DNA from: Saprospiraceae bacterium
GTDB lineage: Bacteria > Bacteroidota > Bacteroidia > Chitinophagales > Saprospiraceae
Direction of reading: 5' to 3'
DNA length: 64,000 nt
Assembly: GCA_020628645.1 (NCBI GenBank)
Contig: JAHDES010000002.1
Location: 32,832-96,831, forward strand
Within the stretch, counting starts at the first letter, position 1, and every line of letters starts with the position of its first letter. The notes below the pieces were generated by a model, which saw only the letters and a program-made list of their open reading frames with translations, searched no databases and was not told the DNA's origin. This document shows positions 25,553-34,871 of the stretch, in pieces. The position numbers and the translations under genes are program-made.

Positions 25553-26875
25553 ATGAAGAAAATACTATTCAGTGTCTTTTCATTACTTGTTTTTGTTGGT
25601 CTAGCAAATGCACAAGAGGATCCAGCAAAAGCCTTAAAAAAAGCAAAAACGCTTTTAGTTGCCTATAATACAAATCCAGGTGAGAATATAGCTAAATTAA
25701 CGGAGGCTAAAGAAAAAATTGATTTAGCGATGGCTGATGAAGCCATTCAAGGTACATTTAAAGGATGGTCTACGAAAGGAGATATCTATAATACAATGGC
25801 ATCTGTTGATGTGACAGAATATTTTAGAATGGCTGCTTTAGCAGAAGCGGACGGATTTACATTCCAATATCCTGGTACAGCAATGGTTGCGTATGAAGCC
25901 ATCAAAATGGGGCTCTCAAAAGCGGTAAAGAAATATGAGACTAAAGAAATGCTCAAGCAGTTGCAAAGTGTTAATAATAATTTAGCTCAAATTGGAAATA
26001 TTTTCTTAGAAAAGAAAAATTACGGAAATGCGTATAATTCTTTAAATTCAGTACTTGAAATACATGATATTCTAGAAGAAAATGGAGTAGAAACGATTTT
26101 ACAAGCAGAAGAAGAATACAACAACCATGCCTACGTAGTGGGTTATTGTGCAATGGCAGCTAAACAAAATGATCGCGCTTCTGATTTGTTTCAAAAATTG
26201 ATTGAAGCTAAGTATGAAGAGCCTAGTTTATATGCTCACATGTTCAATTTGAACAAAGAAGCAAATGAGGAAAAAGCACTCAAGTATCTTACAGAAGGAC
26301 GTGAGACTTACCCAGATAATAAGGAAATCTTATTTGCGGAAATTAACTACTACATTGGAAAAGAGGATTTCAAAACGCTGAGAGGAAAACTAGCAAAAGC
26401 AATTGAAGCGGATCCAAACAACCCTTCTGTATACTCTGCTTTAGGTAATGTTTATATGAATCTTTTCCAGCAAGAATTTGCAGCAGGAAATAATTCTGTA
26501 GCAGATGAATATTTCAATAGTTCAAAGGAATATTATGAAAAAGCATTGGCATTAGATGATTCTTTATTTGATGTTCAATACAGTATAGGTTCTTTGTACT
26601 ATAACAAAGCCGTAGAAGTAACGAAAGTTATGAATGAGCTTCCAGTAAACGAGGCGAAGAAATACGAAGCCTTAAATGCACAAGCTAAAGAATTTTTTGG
26701 AACTGCTCTTCCTTATTTTAAAAAGGCAGAAAGTATGAATGCAAGTGATATGAATACACTTATTGCCTTGAAGGAAATTTTTGCCCGCCTAGATGATTTC
26801 GAGAAATCTGGAGAATTCAAAGCACGTTTAGAACAAGTTCAAGCAGGTGCAAAAATAGAGAAATCTTATTTCTAA
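25553..26875 (+). CDS. Secreted TPR protein, 440 aa
   Basis: A signal peptide (MKKILFSVFSLLVFVGLANAQ) is followed by a long helical solenoid. TPR-like helices are clear at about residues 180-240 (YAHMFNLNKEANEEKALKYLTEGRETYPDNKEILFAE) and 270-360, with DPNNPSVYSALGNVYMNLF and YYEKALALDDSLFDVQYSIGSLYYNKA. Such envelope TPR proteins act as scaffolds; partner unknown. A canonical terminator follows directly, separating it from the TRAP operon. Confidence 0.85.
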   Translation: MKKILFSVFSLLVFVGLANAQEDPAKALKKAKTLLVAYNTNPGENIAKLTEAKEKIDLAMADEAIQGTFKGWSTKGDIYNTMASVDVTEYFRMAALAEADGFTFQYPGTAMVAYEAIKMGLSKAVKKYETKEMLKQLQSVNNNLAQIGNIFLEKKNYGNAYNSLNSVLEIHDILEENGVETILQAEEEYNNHAYVVGYCAMAAKQNDRASDLFQKLIEAKYEEPSLYAHMFNLNKEANEEKALKYLTEGRETYPDNKEILFAEINYYIGKEDFKTLRGKLAKAIEADPNNPSVYSALGNVYMNLFQQEFAAGNNSVADEYFNSSKEYYEKALALDDSLFDVQYSIGSLYYNKAVEVTKVMNELPVNEAKKYEALNAQAKEFFGTALPYFKKAESMNASDMNTLIALKEIFARLDDFEKSGEFKARLEQVQAGAKIEKSYF

Positions 26876-26899
26876 TCAAATAGATAAGATTCATTTCAT

Positions 26900-26935
26900 A
26901 AAAAAGGTGTTTATCTACGGGTAAACACCTTTTTT
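26900..26935 (+). terminator. Terminator of the TPR gene
   Basis: A perfect 14-bp stem AAAAAAGGTGTTTA/TAAACACCTTTTTT with an 8-nt loop ends in a T tract; the A-rich left arm also makes it work on the minus strand. Confidence 0.85.
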
Positions 26936-26995
26936 TATGGAATATACTAGATTTTTTTTAGCTTCATACTTTATAAAATCAACTCACTTATAAGT

Positions 26996-27496
26996 ATGCA
27001 AGCTCTTAGCAATTTTATAGGTCAACTAAATGATCGGGTCGGCAATATGGTAGCTTATTTGACCACTGTGCTCGTTCTCTTATTTTGTTATGATGTACTC
27101 ATGCGCTATTTGTTTAGTATATCAGGCGTATGGGTCAATGAAATGGAGTGGCATTTGTTTTCTCTCATTTTTTTACTAGGAGCTGCCTATACTTTCAAAC
27201 ACGATAAGCATGTTCGTGTCGATGTTTTTTATTCTAAATTTTCACCAAAAACCAAAGCTTGGGTTAATTTAATTGGGGGCTTATTATTTTTAGTTCCATG
27301 GTGTTGTGTACTTATTTATGCATCTTACAAATATGCCTACCAATCTTATACTATCAATGAAGGATCACCCAATCCAGGGGGACTTCCATATCGTTTTTTG
27401 ATTAAATTTTCGATTACCTTAGGGCTATTTTTATTGTTACTTCAAGGCATTGCTTCTATTATAGATAGCATTATTTGTATTCGAAAGAATAAATAA
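26996..27496 (+). CDS. TRAP transporter small permease (DctQ type)
   Basis: A 166-aa membrane protein with four transmembrane segments. Family pieces include NEMEWHLFSLIFLLGAAYTFKHDKHVRVDVFY and the C-terminal FLLLLQGIASIIDSI. DctQ proteins pair with the large DctM subunit, encoded 21 bp downstream. TRAP systems use a Na+ gradient and a periplasmic binding protein to import C4-dicarboxylates, sialic acid and similar acids. No DctP binding protein gene is adjacent, so the substrate is unknown. Confidence 0.93.
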   Translation: MQALSNFIGQLNDRVGNMVAYLTTVLVLLFCYDVLMRYLFSISGVWVNEMEWHLFSLIFLLGAAYTFKHDKHVRVDVFYSKFSPKTKAWVNLIGGLLFLVPWCCVLIYASYKYAYQSYTINEGSPNPGGLPYRFLIKFSITLGLFLLLLQGIASIIDSIICIRKNK

Positions 27497-27517
27497 TTCA
27501 ACAAAACGAAACGAAAC

Positions 27518-28834
27518 ATGGAATTGCTTGCCATTTTATTATTTGCTTTAATTTTTCTTTTCATCCTTTGGGGGTATCCTGTTGCTTTGACCTTGGGTGG
27601 CTTATCAGTATTGTTCGCTTTTTTTACGGTTGACCCTATAATTTTCAATGCTTTGCCTTCAAGAATTATGGGTACGATGAATAATGTACTTTTAATTGCA
27701 GTTCCTTTATTCATTTATATGGGAATTATGCTAGAAAAATCGGGTCTGGCAGAGAGTATGCTCGAAACGATGGCGCTTTTATTTGGTAAAATGAAAGGAG
27801 GTTTGGCAATTTCTGTAGTCGTGGTAGGGGCATTATTAGCTGCATCTACAGGAATAGTTGGGGCTACTGTTGTGACGATGGGATTAATTAGTTTACCTAC
27901 GATGTTGAAACGAGGCTATCGAACTGAACTTGCTACAGGGACAATTGCTGCATCAGGAACGTTGGGGCAAATTATACCGCCATCCATTGTTTTGGTTTTA
28001 TTAGCCGATCAATTAAGTAATGCATCTGGCAATCAATCTGTGGATGTTGGGACAATGTTTTCAGCGGCTTTATTGCCAGGATTAATATTAGTGAGTTTAT
28101 ACATTTTATACATTCTATTTGTGGCATGGCGATATCCTGAATACGCGCCAAGTATGCCCGAAGAAGAAATTGCAGCCTTTCAAGAAAAAGGAATGTGGGG
28201 ACGAGTAATCAAAGCTTTTTTATTGCCATTGTTGTTGATTGTTGCAGTCTTGGGTTCTATTTTTGGAGGTATTGCTTCACCCACGGAGGCTGCTGCTGTG
28301 GGAGCATTTGGTGCTAGTTTGTTGACTATTATTCAGGGTAAATTGACGTTTAAGGTATTACAATCGGTCATGCAAGAAACAACGCATTTGACTTGTATGG
28401 TTTTTCTAATTCTTTTAGGGGCGACTACTTTCTCTTTGGTTTTCAGAGATTTGGGGGGAGATTATTATTTAATTGATTTAATTGAAAATTCTCGTTTAGC
28501 ACCCATTGGTTTCCTTTTATTGGTAATGGTAGCCATTTTCATTGCAGGCTTTTTTATTGATTTTATAGAGATTGTTTTCATCATTGTACCTGTTGTTACT
28601 CCTATATTCGTAAGCCTAGAAATGGATTTGGTATGGATAGGAATTTTGATTGCCATGAATTTACAAACCTCTTTTTTAACGCCTCCCTTTGGCTTTTCCC
28701 TCTTTTATTTAAAAGGCGTTGCTCCGCCTGAAGTGACGACTCAACATTTGTATCGAGGAATAATTCCTTTTATCATAATACAAGTGATTTTTATCAGTTT
28801 GATTATTTTATTTCCTCAAATTGTTACGGGCTGA
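27518..28834 (+). CDS. TRAP transporter large permease (DctM type)
   Basis: A 438-aa membrane protein with about 12 hydrophobic segments. Characteristic are the VPLFIYMGIMLEKSGLAE stretch, the GTLGQIIPPSIVLVLLAD loop, GIASPTEAAAVGAFGA, and the conserved end LQTSFLTPPFGFSLFYLKGVAP. It forms the transport pathway with DctQ. Its 3' end overlaps the convergent Clp-like ATPase gene by 27 bp. No binding protein or regulator is linked. Confidence 0.95.
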   Translation: MELLAILLFALIFLFILWGYPVALTLGGLSVLFAFFTVDPIIFNALPSRIMGTMNNVLLIAVPLFIYMGIMLEKSGLAESMLETMALLFGKMKGGLAISVVVVGALLAASTGIVGATVVTMGLISLPTMLKRGYRTELATGTIAASGTLGQIIPPSIVLVLLADQLSNASGNQSVDVGTMFSAALLPGLILVSLYILYILFVAWRYPEYAPSMPEEEIAAFQEKGMWGRVIKAFLLPLLLIVAVLGSIFGGIASPTEAAAVGAFGASLLTIIQGKLTFKVLQSVMQETTHLTCMVFLILLGATTFSLVFRDLGGDYYLIDLIENSRLAPIGFLLLVMVAIFIAGFFIDFIEIVFIIVPVVTPIFVSLEMDLVWIGILIAMNLQTSFLTPPFGFSLFYLKGVAPPEVTTQHLYRGIIPFIIIQVIFISLIILFPQIVTG

Positions 28835-31800
28835 TTTTTGATTCAATGTTCCAGCATAGAGTAACAGTTTGAATTCATCTACACGCATATTTGCTGCTAG
28901 AGAATAGGTCGTTCGGAGATCCGTAATGGTATTTAATTCATCATACAAACGAATCACTTTTTTATGCGTAAGGGTACGTTTTCCTATTTGTAAACTCACT
29001 TTGACAGGAAGAGGATTACGGTGGGAAGCATAAAATAAATGAATCCCTTTTTCTCCTTTTAATAAAGCATACAAAGCATGTGCTTCTGCTTCAATTCGTC
29101 CTTCTTTTTTGAAAAGTTGATGCTCAATTTCCATTTCTTTTAAAAGACGATCATACATTTCTAACAAAAAATGAACTTCTTTTTCTCCTAATCCATTCAC
29201 TAAGGATTCTACTTTGATTTGAACAATATCTATTTGTCCGTTTAAATAGCCTTTTGCAAAAAGCTGAACAAATTTTACATCTAAAAAACAATCAATGAAC
29301 TCAGTTTGCATACTATCAAATTCATTGCTGGCATACAAATAACTTTCTGATAATTCTTGAATAGCTTCTTGTTGAAAAAGACGATCGCGCATATTTTCAC
29401 GAACCCCTTTCATAGAAAAACCTCTACTATACAAACTACTCGCTTTAAAACGTAAGGGAATTGCAGGACCATCTTTGAAATAGCGATCCCTAAAACCCAA
29501 CATTAAGGTTTGAATCTTTTGCTTGGCGGTGCTTATCTTTTCTTTGAAATCATAAAATTGCCAATCTAAATCTTTGGTATCTCCTGTAATGACAATGACA
29601 TCATCTTTAGAATAATTGGATTCCTCTTGTTGTTCAATTTGACGTTCAACACGTTCTAATTGTCGTAATAATACCCCAAAAAATCGTTTCCCTTTATCTG
29701 CTGTCGGAAGTTGAGGAAGCCAACCTTCTGTCAAAGGATCAATAAAAGATAATTCATTTATAGAAGGATAGAGCTGCCCATTTTTAATTTTTATTTCAAG
29801 AATAATTGGACTTTCGGAATACGACTGAATCAATTGTTCGGCAGATAAAGTCGTTAAATCACGTTCAATTTGTCGTTTTAAGGCGCGTCCTCCCATCTTC
29901 GCATCAAAGCCTCGTTTGGCAACCCATTCTAAAGCTTTATCAGAAATATTAAGAATGGTAGTTCGTCTTACGAAACCGTCACGTTGTAGTAATTCTTTAA
30001 TTTGCAATCGCGCAATGCCCAAAATATGCTGCAATTGTAAAGGCTGAAAAATAACGATTCGATCAATACGATTGACAAACTCAGGACGAAAAGTCGTTTC
30101 AACTGCCTTGCGATAAATAGCATCTATGTTGCTATTCGTTTGGAAACCCACTTGAGAAGAAACGTCTCTTGCGCCCACATTGGAAGTCATGATGATAATG
30201 GTATTCGTAAAATCAACAGTTCGCCCAAGACTATCGGTTAAACGACCATCATCTAAAACTTGTAGGAGTAAATCATGCACTTTAGGATGTGCCTTTTCGA
30301 TTTCATCAAATAAGACGATACCAAACGGACGGTAACGTACTTTTCCAGTCAAAATTCCTTCAGGATTATAATAATCACCAATGAGTCGCTGTACGGCAAA
30401 CTCATCAATGTATTCATTCATATCAAAACGGAGTAGATTTTCTTCATCTCCCGTCAGATAAGTACATAAAACTTTGGCAGCTTGCGTTTTACCCACACCT
30501 GTAGGACCAATAAACATAAAAGAAGCATTGGGCTTGCTTGGCTTAGTGAGGCGAGCTTTGATGGTATGGATGACATCAATTAAGGCATTTGCTGCATCTT
30601 CTTGCCCCACTAATGAATTGGAGATGGCAGCGCGTACCTCCTTATCATTAATCGCAAGACTAGGATCAAAAATATGCTCATTTAAACCACTAAAATCTTC
30701 AAATTCTTGGCGAACTTCTGGAGCGTCAATGACTTGCATTCGATATTTGACTGCCAATTGTTCCATTCGACTTATGATACTACCCGGAAGTGCTTGATTA
30801 CTAAAATAATTACGTTGTAGTACTAAAAGTTGATCAATGGCTTGGATACTAAATTGACATCCTGTATCATCTTCTAATTTTTTTCTTTTTTGAAGAATGA
30901 TTTTAGTGGCTTTTTCCAAATCAGGTTCTTGCAAACGAATAACTTGAAATAAATCACTGAAACGACGATCTTTTTCTTGAAAAACTTGCCATTCTTCAGG
31001 TGTTGCGACTAGGATAACAGGGAACGCCCTTTTTTCAATATAGGTTTTGATGACATCTGCCATCGTCATATTGTTTTGGGAAGATTTCCCAATTCTAAGT
31101 AAGGCAATGATATTATCAATCATCAATATATCAGAAGTAGCTTGTCGAAGATTGGGTTGTTTAATATATCCTAAAATAGCTTCCAAACGTTTTTGCCACA
31201 TACCCACTATACTCATCCCTGCAATCACACGAGTAGGGTCTAATAACCAAATGTTTTTTGGACTCAAATGAGAAGGGCGTTTTTCATAATGATCGCTCAA
31301 ATACCGCCGAAGACTTTCTTCTACAATGGTATGTCTTCCTATTCCTAATTTTCCGACAATGACAATTGGGCTATTTCTTTTTTGGAAAAGCAATTCATAT
31401 AGCCGTTTTATAATGTCATCTTGATAAAAGGCTGTATTTAATTCATCAGGGAAACGTTCATTTAAATTGGTGCTGACTTTCTCTGTTTCTGTTGCACCAT
31501 CAAAGTCATCATTTCCACCTAGTTGTTCAAAGAAATTATTGGATGCTTGTTCAAATTTAAAAGTATCATAAGTCGTAGAAATATTCATTTCTACTGTTGT
31601 AATAAAGGTCTTTTTTGGAGCAAAATAAGGCGCAATTTCCAGTTCTTTTCCAAATTCTGATTTATACTGACGAAATAAGGTTTGTACCACACGCACTACT
31701 TCCGTAGTCAATGCAATCTTACCTTTAATTTCGGGTTTTAATAAAAAAATAAATTGACGAAAAGCAGGTAGACAAATCAATCGTTTGCCTTGTAATTCAA

Positions 31801-32104
31801 ATTCTAATGCTTCAATTGTTCCTTCAAAAAATTGATTATTAAAAGTCGTAGAATAGGGGAGAAGATGATGTTTTAGTTCAGGTTGAAACATGTACCACAA
31901 CAAATAATCCTTATTCTCTTGGCTCAGTTGCATGCCTTTGAACATGAAACGAATCTCTTTTTGAAACTGGCGTATGGCTTGCTCATAACGTCGATTCGTG
32001 GCAATAGGTTGATTTAAAAAAACAGGTCGTATGATGTAGTTGGACTGCTCTTCTGTATCTACATAATGGACTAAAACGGGTATGTTGAGTTTAATGGATT
32101 TCAT
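28808..32104 (-). CDS. Divergent Clp/Hsp100-like double-AAA+ ATPase with release-factor-like tail
   Basis: A ~1098-aa protein. Residues 1-220 are an unrecognised N-terminal region rather than a Clp-N repeat domain. AAA+ D1 (~225-470) has a degenerate Walker A (GKLGIGRHT, 251-259; Lys replaced by Arg) and Walker B (ILMIDN, Glu replaced by Asn). D2 (~500-760) is intact: GPTGVGKT (533-540), FDEIEKAHP, TSNVGA, FRPEFVNRID and the GGRALKR sensor 2. The C-terminal ~330 residues are unlike ClpB; near 972-1037 they resemble the PCRF region of peptide chain release factor 2 (FLLEMYDRLLKEM, YALLKGEKGIHLF), with no GGQ loop. ATG at 32104 (MKSIKLNIPVL) is preferred over one 54 bp upstream. No peptidase partner is adjacent. 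Confidence 0.85.
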   Translation of the reverse strand: MKSIKLNIPVLVHYVDTEEQSNYIIRPVFLNQPIATNRRYEQAIRQFQKEIRFMFKGMQLSQENKDYLLWYMFQPELKHHLLPYSTTFNNQFFEGTIEALEFELQGKRLICLPAFRQFIFLLKPEIKGKIALTTEVVRVVQTLFRQYKSEFGKELEIAPYFAPKKTFITTVEMNISTTYDTFKFEQASNNFFEQLGGNDDFDGATETEKVSTNLNERFPDELNTAFYQDDIIKRLYELLFQKRNSPIVIVGKLGIGRHTIVEESLRRYLSDHYEKRPSHLSPKNIWLLDPTRVIAGMSIVGMWQKRLEAILGYIKQPNLRQATSDILMIDNIIALLRIGKSSQNNMTMADVIKTYIEKRAFPVILVATPEEWQVFQEKDRRFSDLFQVIRLQEPDLEKATKIILQKRKKLEDDTGCQFSIQAIDQLLVLQRNYFSNQALPGSIISRMEQLAVKYRMQVIDAPEVRQEFEDFSGLNEHIFDPSLAINDKEVRAAISNSLVGQEDAANALIDVIHTIKARLTKPSKPNASFMFIGPTGVGKTQAAKVLCTYLTGDEENLLRFDMNEYIDEFAVQRLIGDYYNPEGILTGKVRYRPFGIVLFDEIEKAHPKVHDLLLQVLDDGRLTDSLGRTVDFTNTIIIMTSNVGARDVSSQVGFQTNSNIDAIYRKAVETTFRPEFVNRIDRIVIFQPLQLQHILGIARLQIKELLQRDGFVRRTTILNISDKALEWVAKRGFDAKMGGRALKRQIERDLTTLSAEQLIQSYSESPIILEIKIKNGQLYPSINELSFIDPLTEGWLPQLPTADKGKRFFGVLLRQLERVERQIEQQEESNYSKDDVIVITGDTKDLDWQFYDFKEKISTAKQKIQTLMLGFRDRYFKDGPAIPLRFKASSLYSRGFSMKGVRENMRDRLFQQEAIQELSESYLYASNEFDSMQTEFIDCFLDVKFVQLFAKGYLNGQIDIVQIKVESLVNGLGEKEVHFLLEMYDRLLKEMEIEHQLFKKEGRIEAEAHALYALLKGEKGIHLFYASHRNPLPVKVSLQIGKRTLTHKKVIRLYDELNTITDLRTTYSLAANMRVDEFKLLLYAGTLNQKSARNNLRK

Positions 32105-32288
32105 AGTTGCATTGGACGAGGATGCAAAATAATAAAAAACTTCTAGCATCAGCCCCAAGCACGGAGTTTTAATGAATAAATTAGTAGTATAATTGTTAAA
32201 ATAATGTGTGATGCTTGTTTGAATTAAATATAGTAGTTATATTACATACAAATTCAAAAACCTATTGTCTGATCAAACTTAAAAAGCA

Positions 32289-34207
32289 ATGAAAAAATTA
32301 TTCATTCATTCATTCATTCATTCATTCATTCATTCATTTACTTACTTTTCTTTTTCTTATTTTCTAATGTACTGCTAGCTCAAAAAACAGATTTAATATC
32401 GACTAGTAGTTTTGATGTTAGAACACTTACTGATACAGAACGAGCTTACTACAATAGAATAACAGATAATCCAAATAATACTACTACACTTATAGAATTT
32501 GGTGATGTACGTCAAATGCAACATAATGGTAAGATTCAATTTAAACTTCCAGATCAACCTTATGAATTTGTTGCAGAAGCTGAAAAGGTAACAATCAACG
32601 CATCTGATGATTATATTTGGACAGGGAAAATACGTACTCCTGAAACGGGAGATATTACCATTATTCAAAAAGAAGGCTATACAGGTGCCTTAATTCACAT
32701 GCCTTCTAACACTTACACTATCTATCCTTTAAAAAATAGAGTATCGATCCTAGGTAAACATAATTGTTTAGATACAGGTGGAGGCTGTGGAACACCACCA
32801 AGAGAACCTCCTGTAATTCCTCCAGTAGAACCTTGTGAATGGAGTGATTGTACCGCTGAAATAACAGCTTTAGTCATTTTGACACCAAATGCTTTTGCCG
32901 CTTTTGAAGGTAATACCCTAGCAGCACAACTCTTAGTGGGCTTATCTATGGAAGTTACTAATATAGGAATGCGAAATAGTGATATTAAAAATAAGAATAT
33001 TACTTGGACAACCGCTGTGATGGATGTACCTTTCGTTGGAGCATTAACTTTTGAAAATACGTACAATGTTGAGTTATCTTTGGATGCTATAAACAGTAAC
33101 CAGGCAATTCAAGATTTAAGAGACCAAGTTTTTGCTGATATAGTAGTGATTATAGAAGATGAAGCCCTCGTAACAGGAAACGATTTTTTTGAAACTCCCA
33201 TTAATGGGATAGCATTTACAGATGGGAACTATGCTTTTTCAAACTTAAATAGTATTCTAAACCCTCGATTTACGGTAGCCCATGAAATAGGTCATTTGAT
33301 GGGAGCAGGGCATAATTTATCAAGTAATATACCATGTATAGGTTGTGGTTTTGATACCCCTGGTTGTTTTCATGCTTTTAATTTTGCAGATGGAGATGGA
33401 GTTGCTCGTAACACTTTAGTAGGAATAAATGATGATAACACGACAGTTAATCGAATTTTGCATTTTTCCAATCCAGATGTATTTTATGAGGGAGAAGAAA
33501 CAGGGGAAGCAATGATTGCGAACAATGCAAGTGTAATTAGTATTGAAGCTTGTCAAGTTGCACAATTTTATGCAAATACCTTTAGCGTTTCTTTAAGTGG
33601 GCCCACTTGTTTAGCTCCAAATGATCCAACACCCATAAAAGCAGAGGTCACTCAACCAGTCTTACCTACAGATCCCGGTCAACCTCCTTACACTTTTGAA
33701 TGGCGTTGGAGTCCTGATGGCTTTACGTATTTTCCAGTATCGCCTGCTAATAATTCCAATTCTTTTTCACTTTATGGTTCGCTTTTCAATTTTGATTATG
33801 TATGGGTAGAAGTGATAGTCACATCATCAGATGGTTTGACAGAATCAGCATCCATGAAGATAGACATTGCTCCTTGTTCTAGTTCTGGTAATACATCTGA
33901 TCGAGTTGTGCGTGCGGGTATACCTCCTACTATGCAATATGAAAAAAATAATTTGAATGTAAATAATGACTTCAGTATATTTCCAAATCCTACAAGAAAA
34001 GGAGAAGGGCTTATTCAATTACCTAAAGATGCAAAGGGGCAAGTTCTTATTTTTGATGTAAATGGTCAATTGATAGTTGAACGAACGATTAATGGACAAG
34101 ATTTCATGAAATTAGCTGATGTTTCTCTAGAAAAAGGCATTTATTTTGTTCAATATAGAGAAGATGATCAAAATTATACTTCCATCAAAAGGCTAATTAT
34201 TCAATAA
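32289..34207 (+). CDS. Secreted HEXXH metalloprotease (metzincin, T9SS-type C-terminus), out of frame at a CATT repeat
   Basis: The ATG at 32289 (MKKLFIHSFIH) reads through nine CATT units and then hits TAA at 32370-32372. The downstream frame, without its own good start, continues as LLFFFLFSNVLLAQ (end of a signal peptide) and runs open to 34207. One more CATT unit (ten) or two fewer (seven) would join them. Downstream lie a Cys/Pro linker, a metzincin catalytic domain with HEIGHLMGAGH (zinc site at 33280), an Ig-like segment, and a T9SS type A sorting domain starting FSIFPNPTRKGEG. An internal ATG at 32516 lacks a signal peptide. The layout points to a phase-variable secreted protease, OFF in this allele; an assembly or sequencing slip is the alternative. 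Proteolytic specificity is unknown. Confidence 0.8.
32300..32338 (+). repeat. (CATT)9 simple sequence repeat inside a signal-peptide coding region
   Basis: Nine uninterrupted CATT units (32303-32338) follow a partial ATT unit. The repeat encodes IHSF-type codons in the start-codon frame, and it breaks the frame between the ATG at 32289 and the protease body. Slippage by one unit would restore the frame. Confidence 0.95.
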
Positions 34208-34213
34208 TATAAG

Positions 34214-34245
34214 GAAGACTGGCTTTATACGTCAGTCTTCACTAA
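34214..34245 (+). terminator. Probable terminator of the metalloprotease gene
   Basis: GAAGACTG (34214-34221) pairs with CAGTCTTC (34233-34240), 6 bp after the stop codon. The following T content is moderate, so termination may be partial and the lipoprotein genes may be read through. Confidence 0.55.
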
Positions 34246-34261
34246 TTAATTCTCTATTTTT

Positions 34262-34861
34262 ATGAAATACCTCTATACCATAGTTGTATTATCACTAATT
34301 TTTAGTGCTTGTAAAGAAGAAGAACGAATTCCTATTCCAGAAGAAGAAGAACTCATACGATTTCCCATATTTGATTCAGGGGATCAGACTTATGGTAATA
34401 TGAAGGGGATTCGTAATTTGGATGAATGGGAGGCAGGTGCTTATGCTTATTATGAAAGTGATTCTACTTTTGCGATTGGAGGGTATACGACTTCTCCTTA
34501 TTGGTTTGGAGATACACTTATTCGGGAGCATTTAACCGTTAGAAATATTCCATTAGAAGAAAATAAATATTTTATATTAGATTCACGTAATCTACCGCCT
34601 CATGTAAGGGCTGCTAAAGGTAGATATAGTACTAAAACTGATGATGATGCTGGCAATGTGTATGAGGTAGATACCACTGATTTTTTGGTAAATCACATTT
34701 ATATTGATCATTTAGATACTTTACAGGATGAGGTGAGAGGTACTTTTTCATTACGATTTAGAGGTCGTGCACCAGAACATTATAATTTACCTTATCAATT
34801 GTTTCCTCGTGTCATACAATTTGAGGAAGTCGAGTTTGATGTGAAATTTCGGGAGTTTTAA
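34262..34861 (+). CDS. Lipoprotein, tandem paralogue 1
   Basis: A 199-aa protein with a lipoprotein signal (MKYLYTIVVLSLIFSAC, Cys17) and then an acidic linker IPEEEEL. The body starts FPIFDSGDQTYG and has a Trp/Tyr-rich core (TTSPYWFGDTLIREH), ending EEVEFDVKFREF. No known domain recognised. The next gene is a same-length paralogue 10 bp downstream, and both follow the phase-variable protease with a 54-bp gap. An envelope-anchored partner or inhibitor of the protease is conceivable but not shown. Confidence 0.8.
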   Translation: MKYLYTIVVLSLIFSACKEEERIPIPEEEELIRFPIFDSGDQTYGNMKGIRNLDEWEAGAYAYYESDSTFAIGGYTTSPYWFGDTLIREHLTVRNIPLEENKYFILDSRNLPPHVRAAKGRYSTKTDDDAGNVYEVDTTDFLVNHIYIDHLDTLQDEVRGTFSLRFRGRAPEHYNLPYQLFPRVIQFEEVEFDVKFREF

Positions 34862-34871
34862 TAATTACTAA

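Noticed and set aside
32516-34207. Taking the internal ATG at 32516 as the start of the metalloprotease gene
   Set aside because: It would give a secreted-type protease without a signal peptide, although a signal-peptide half and a start codon lie just upstream, split only by the CATT tract.
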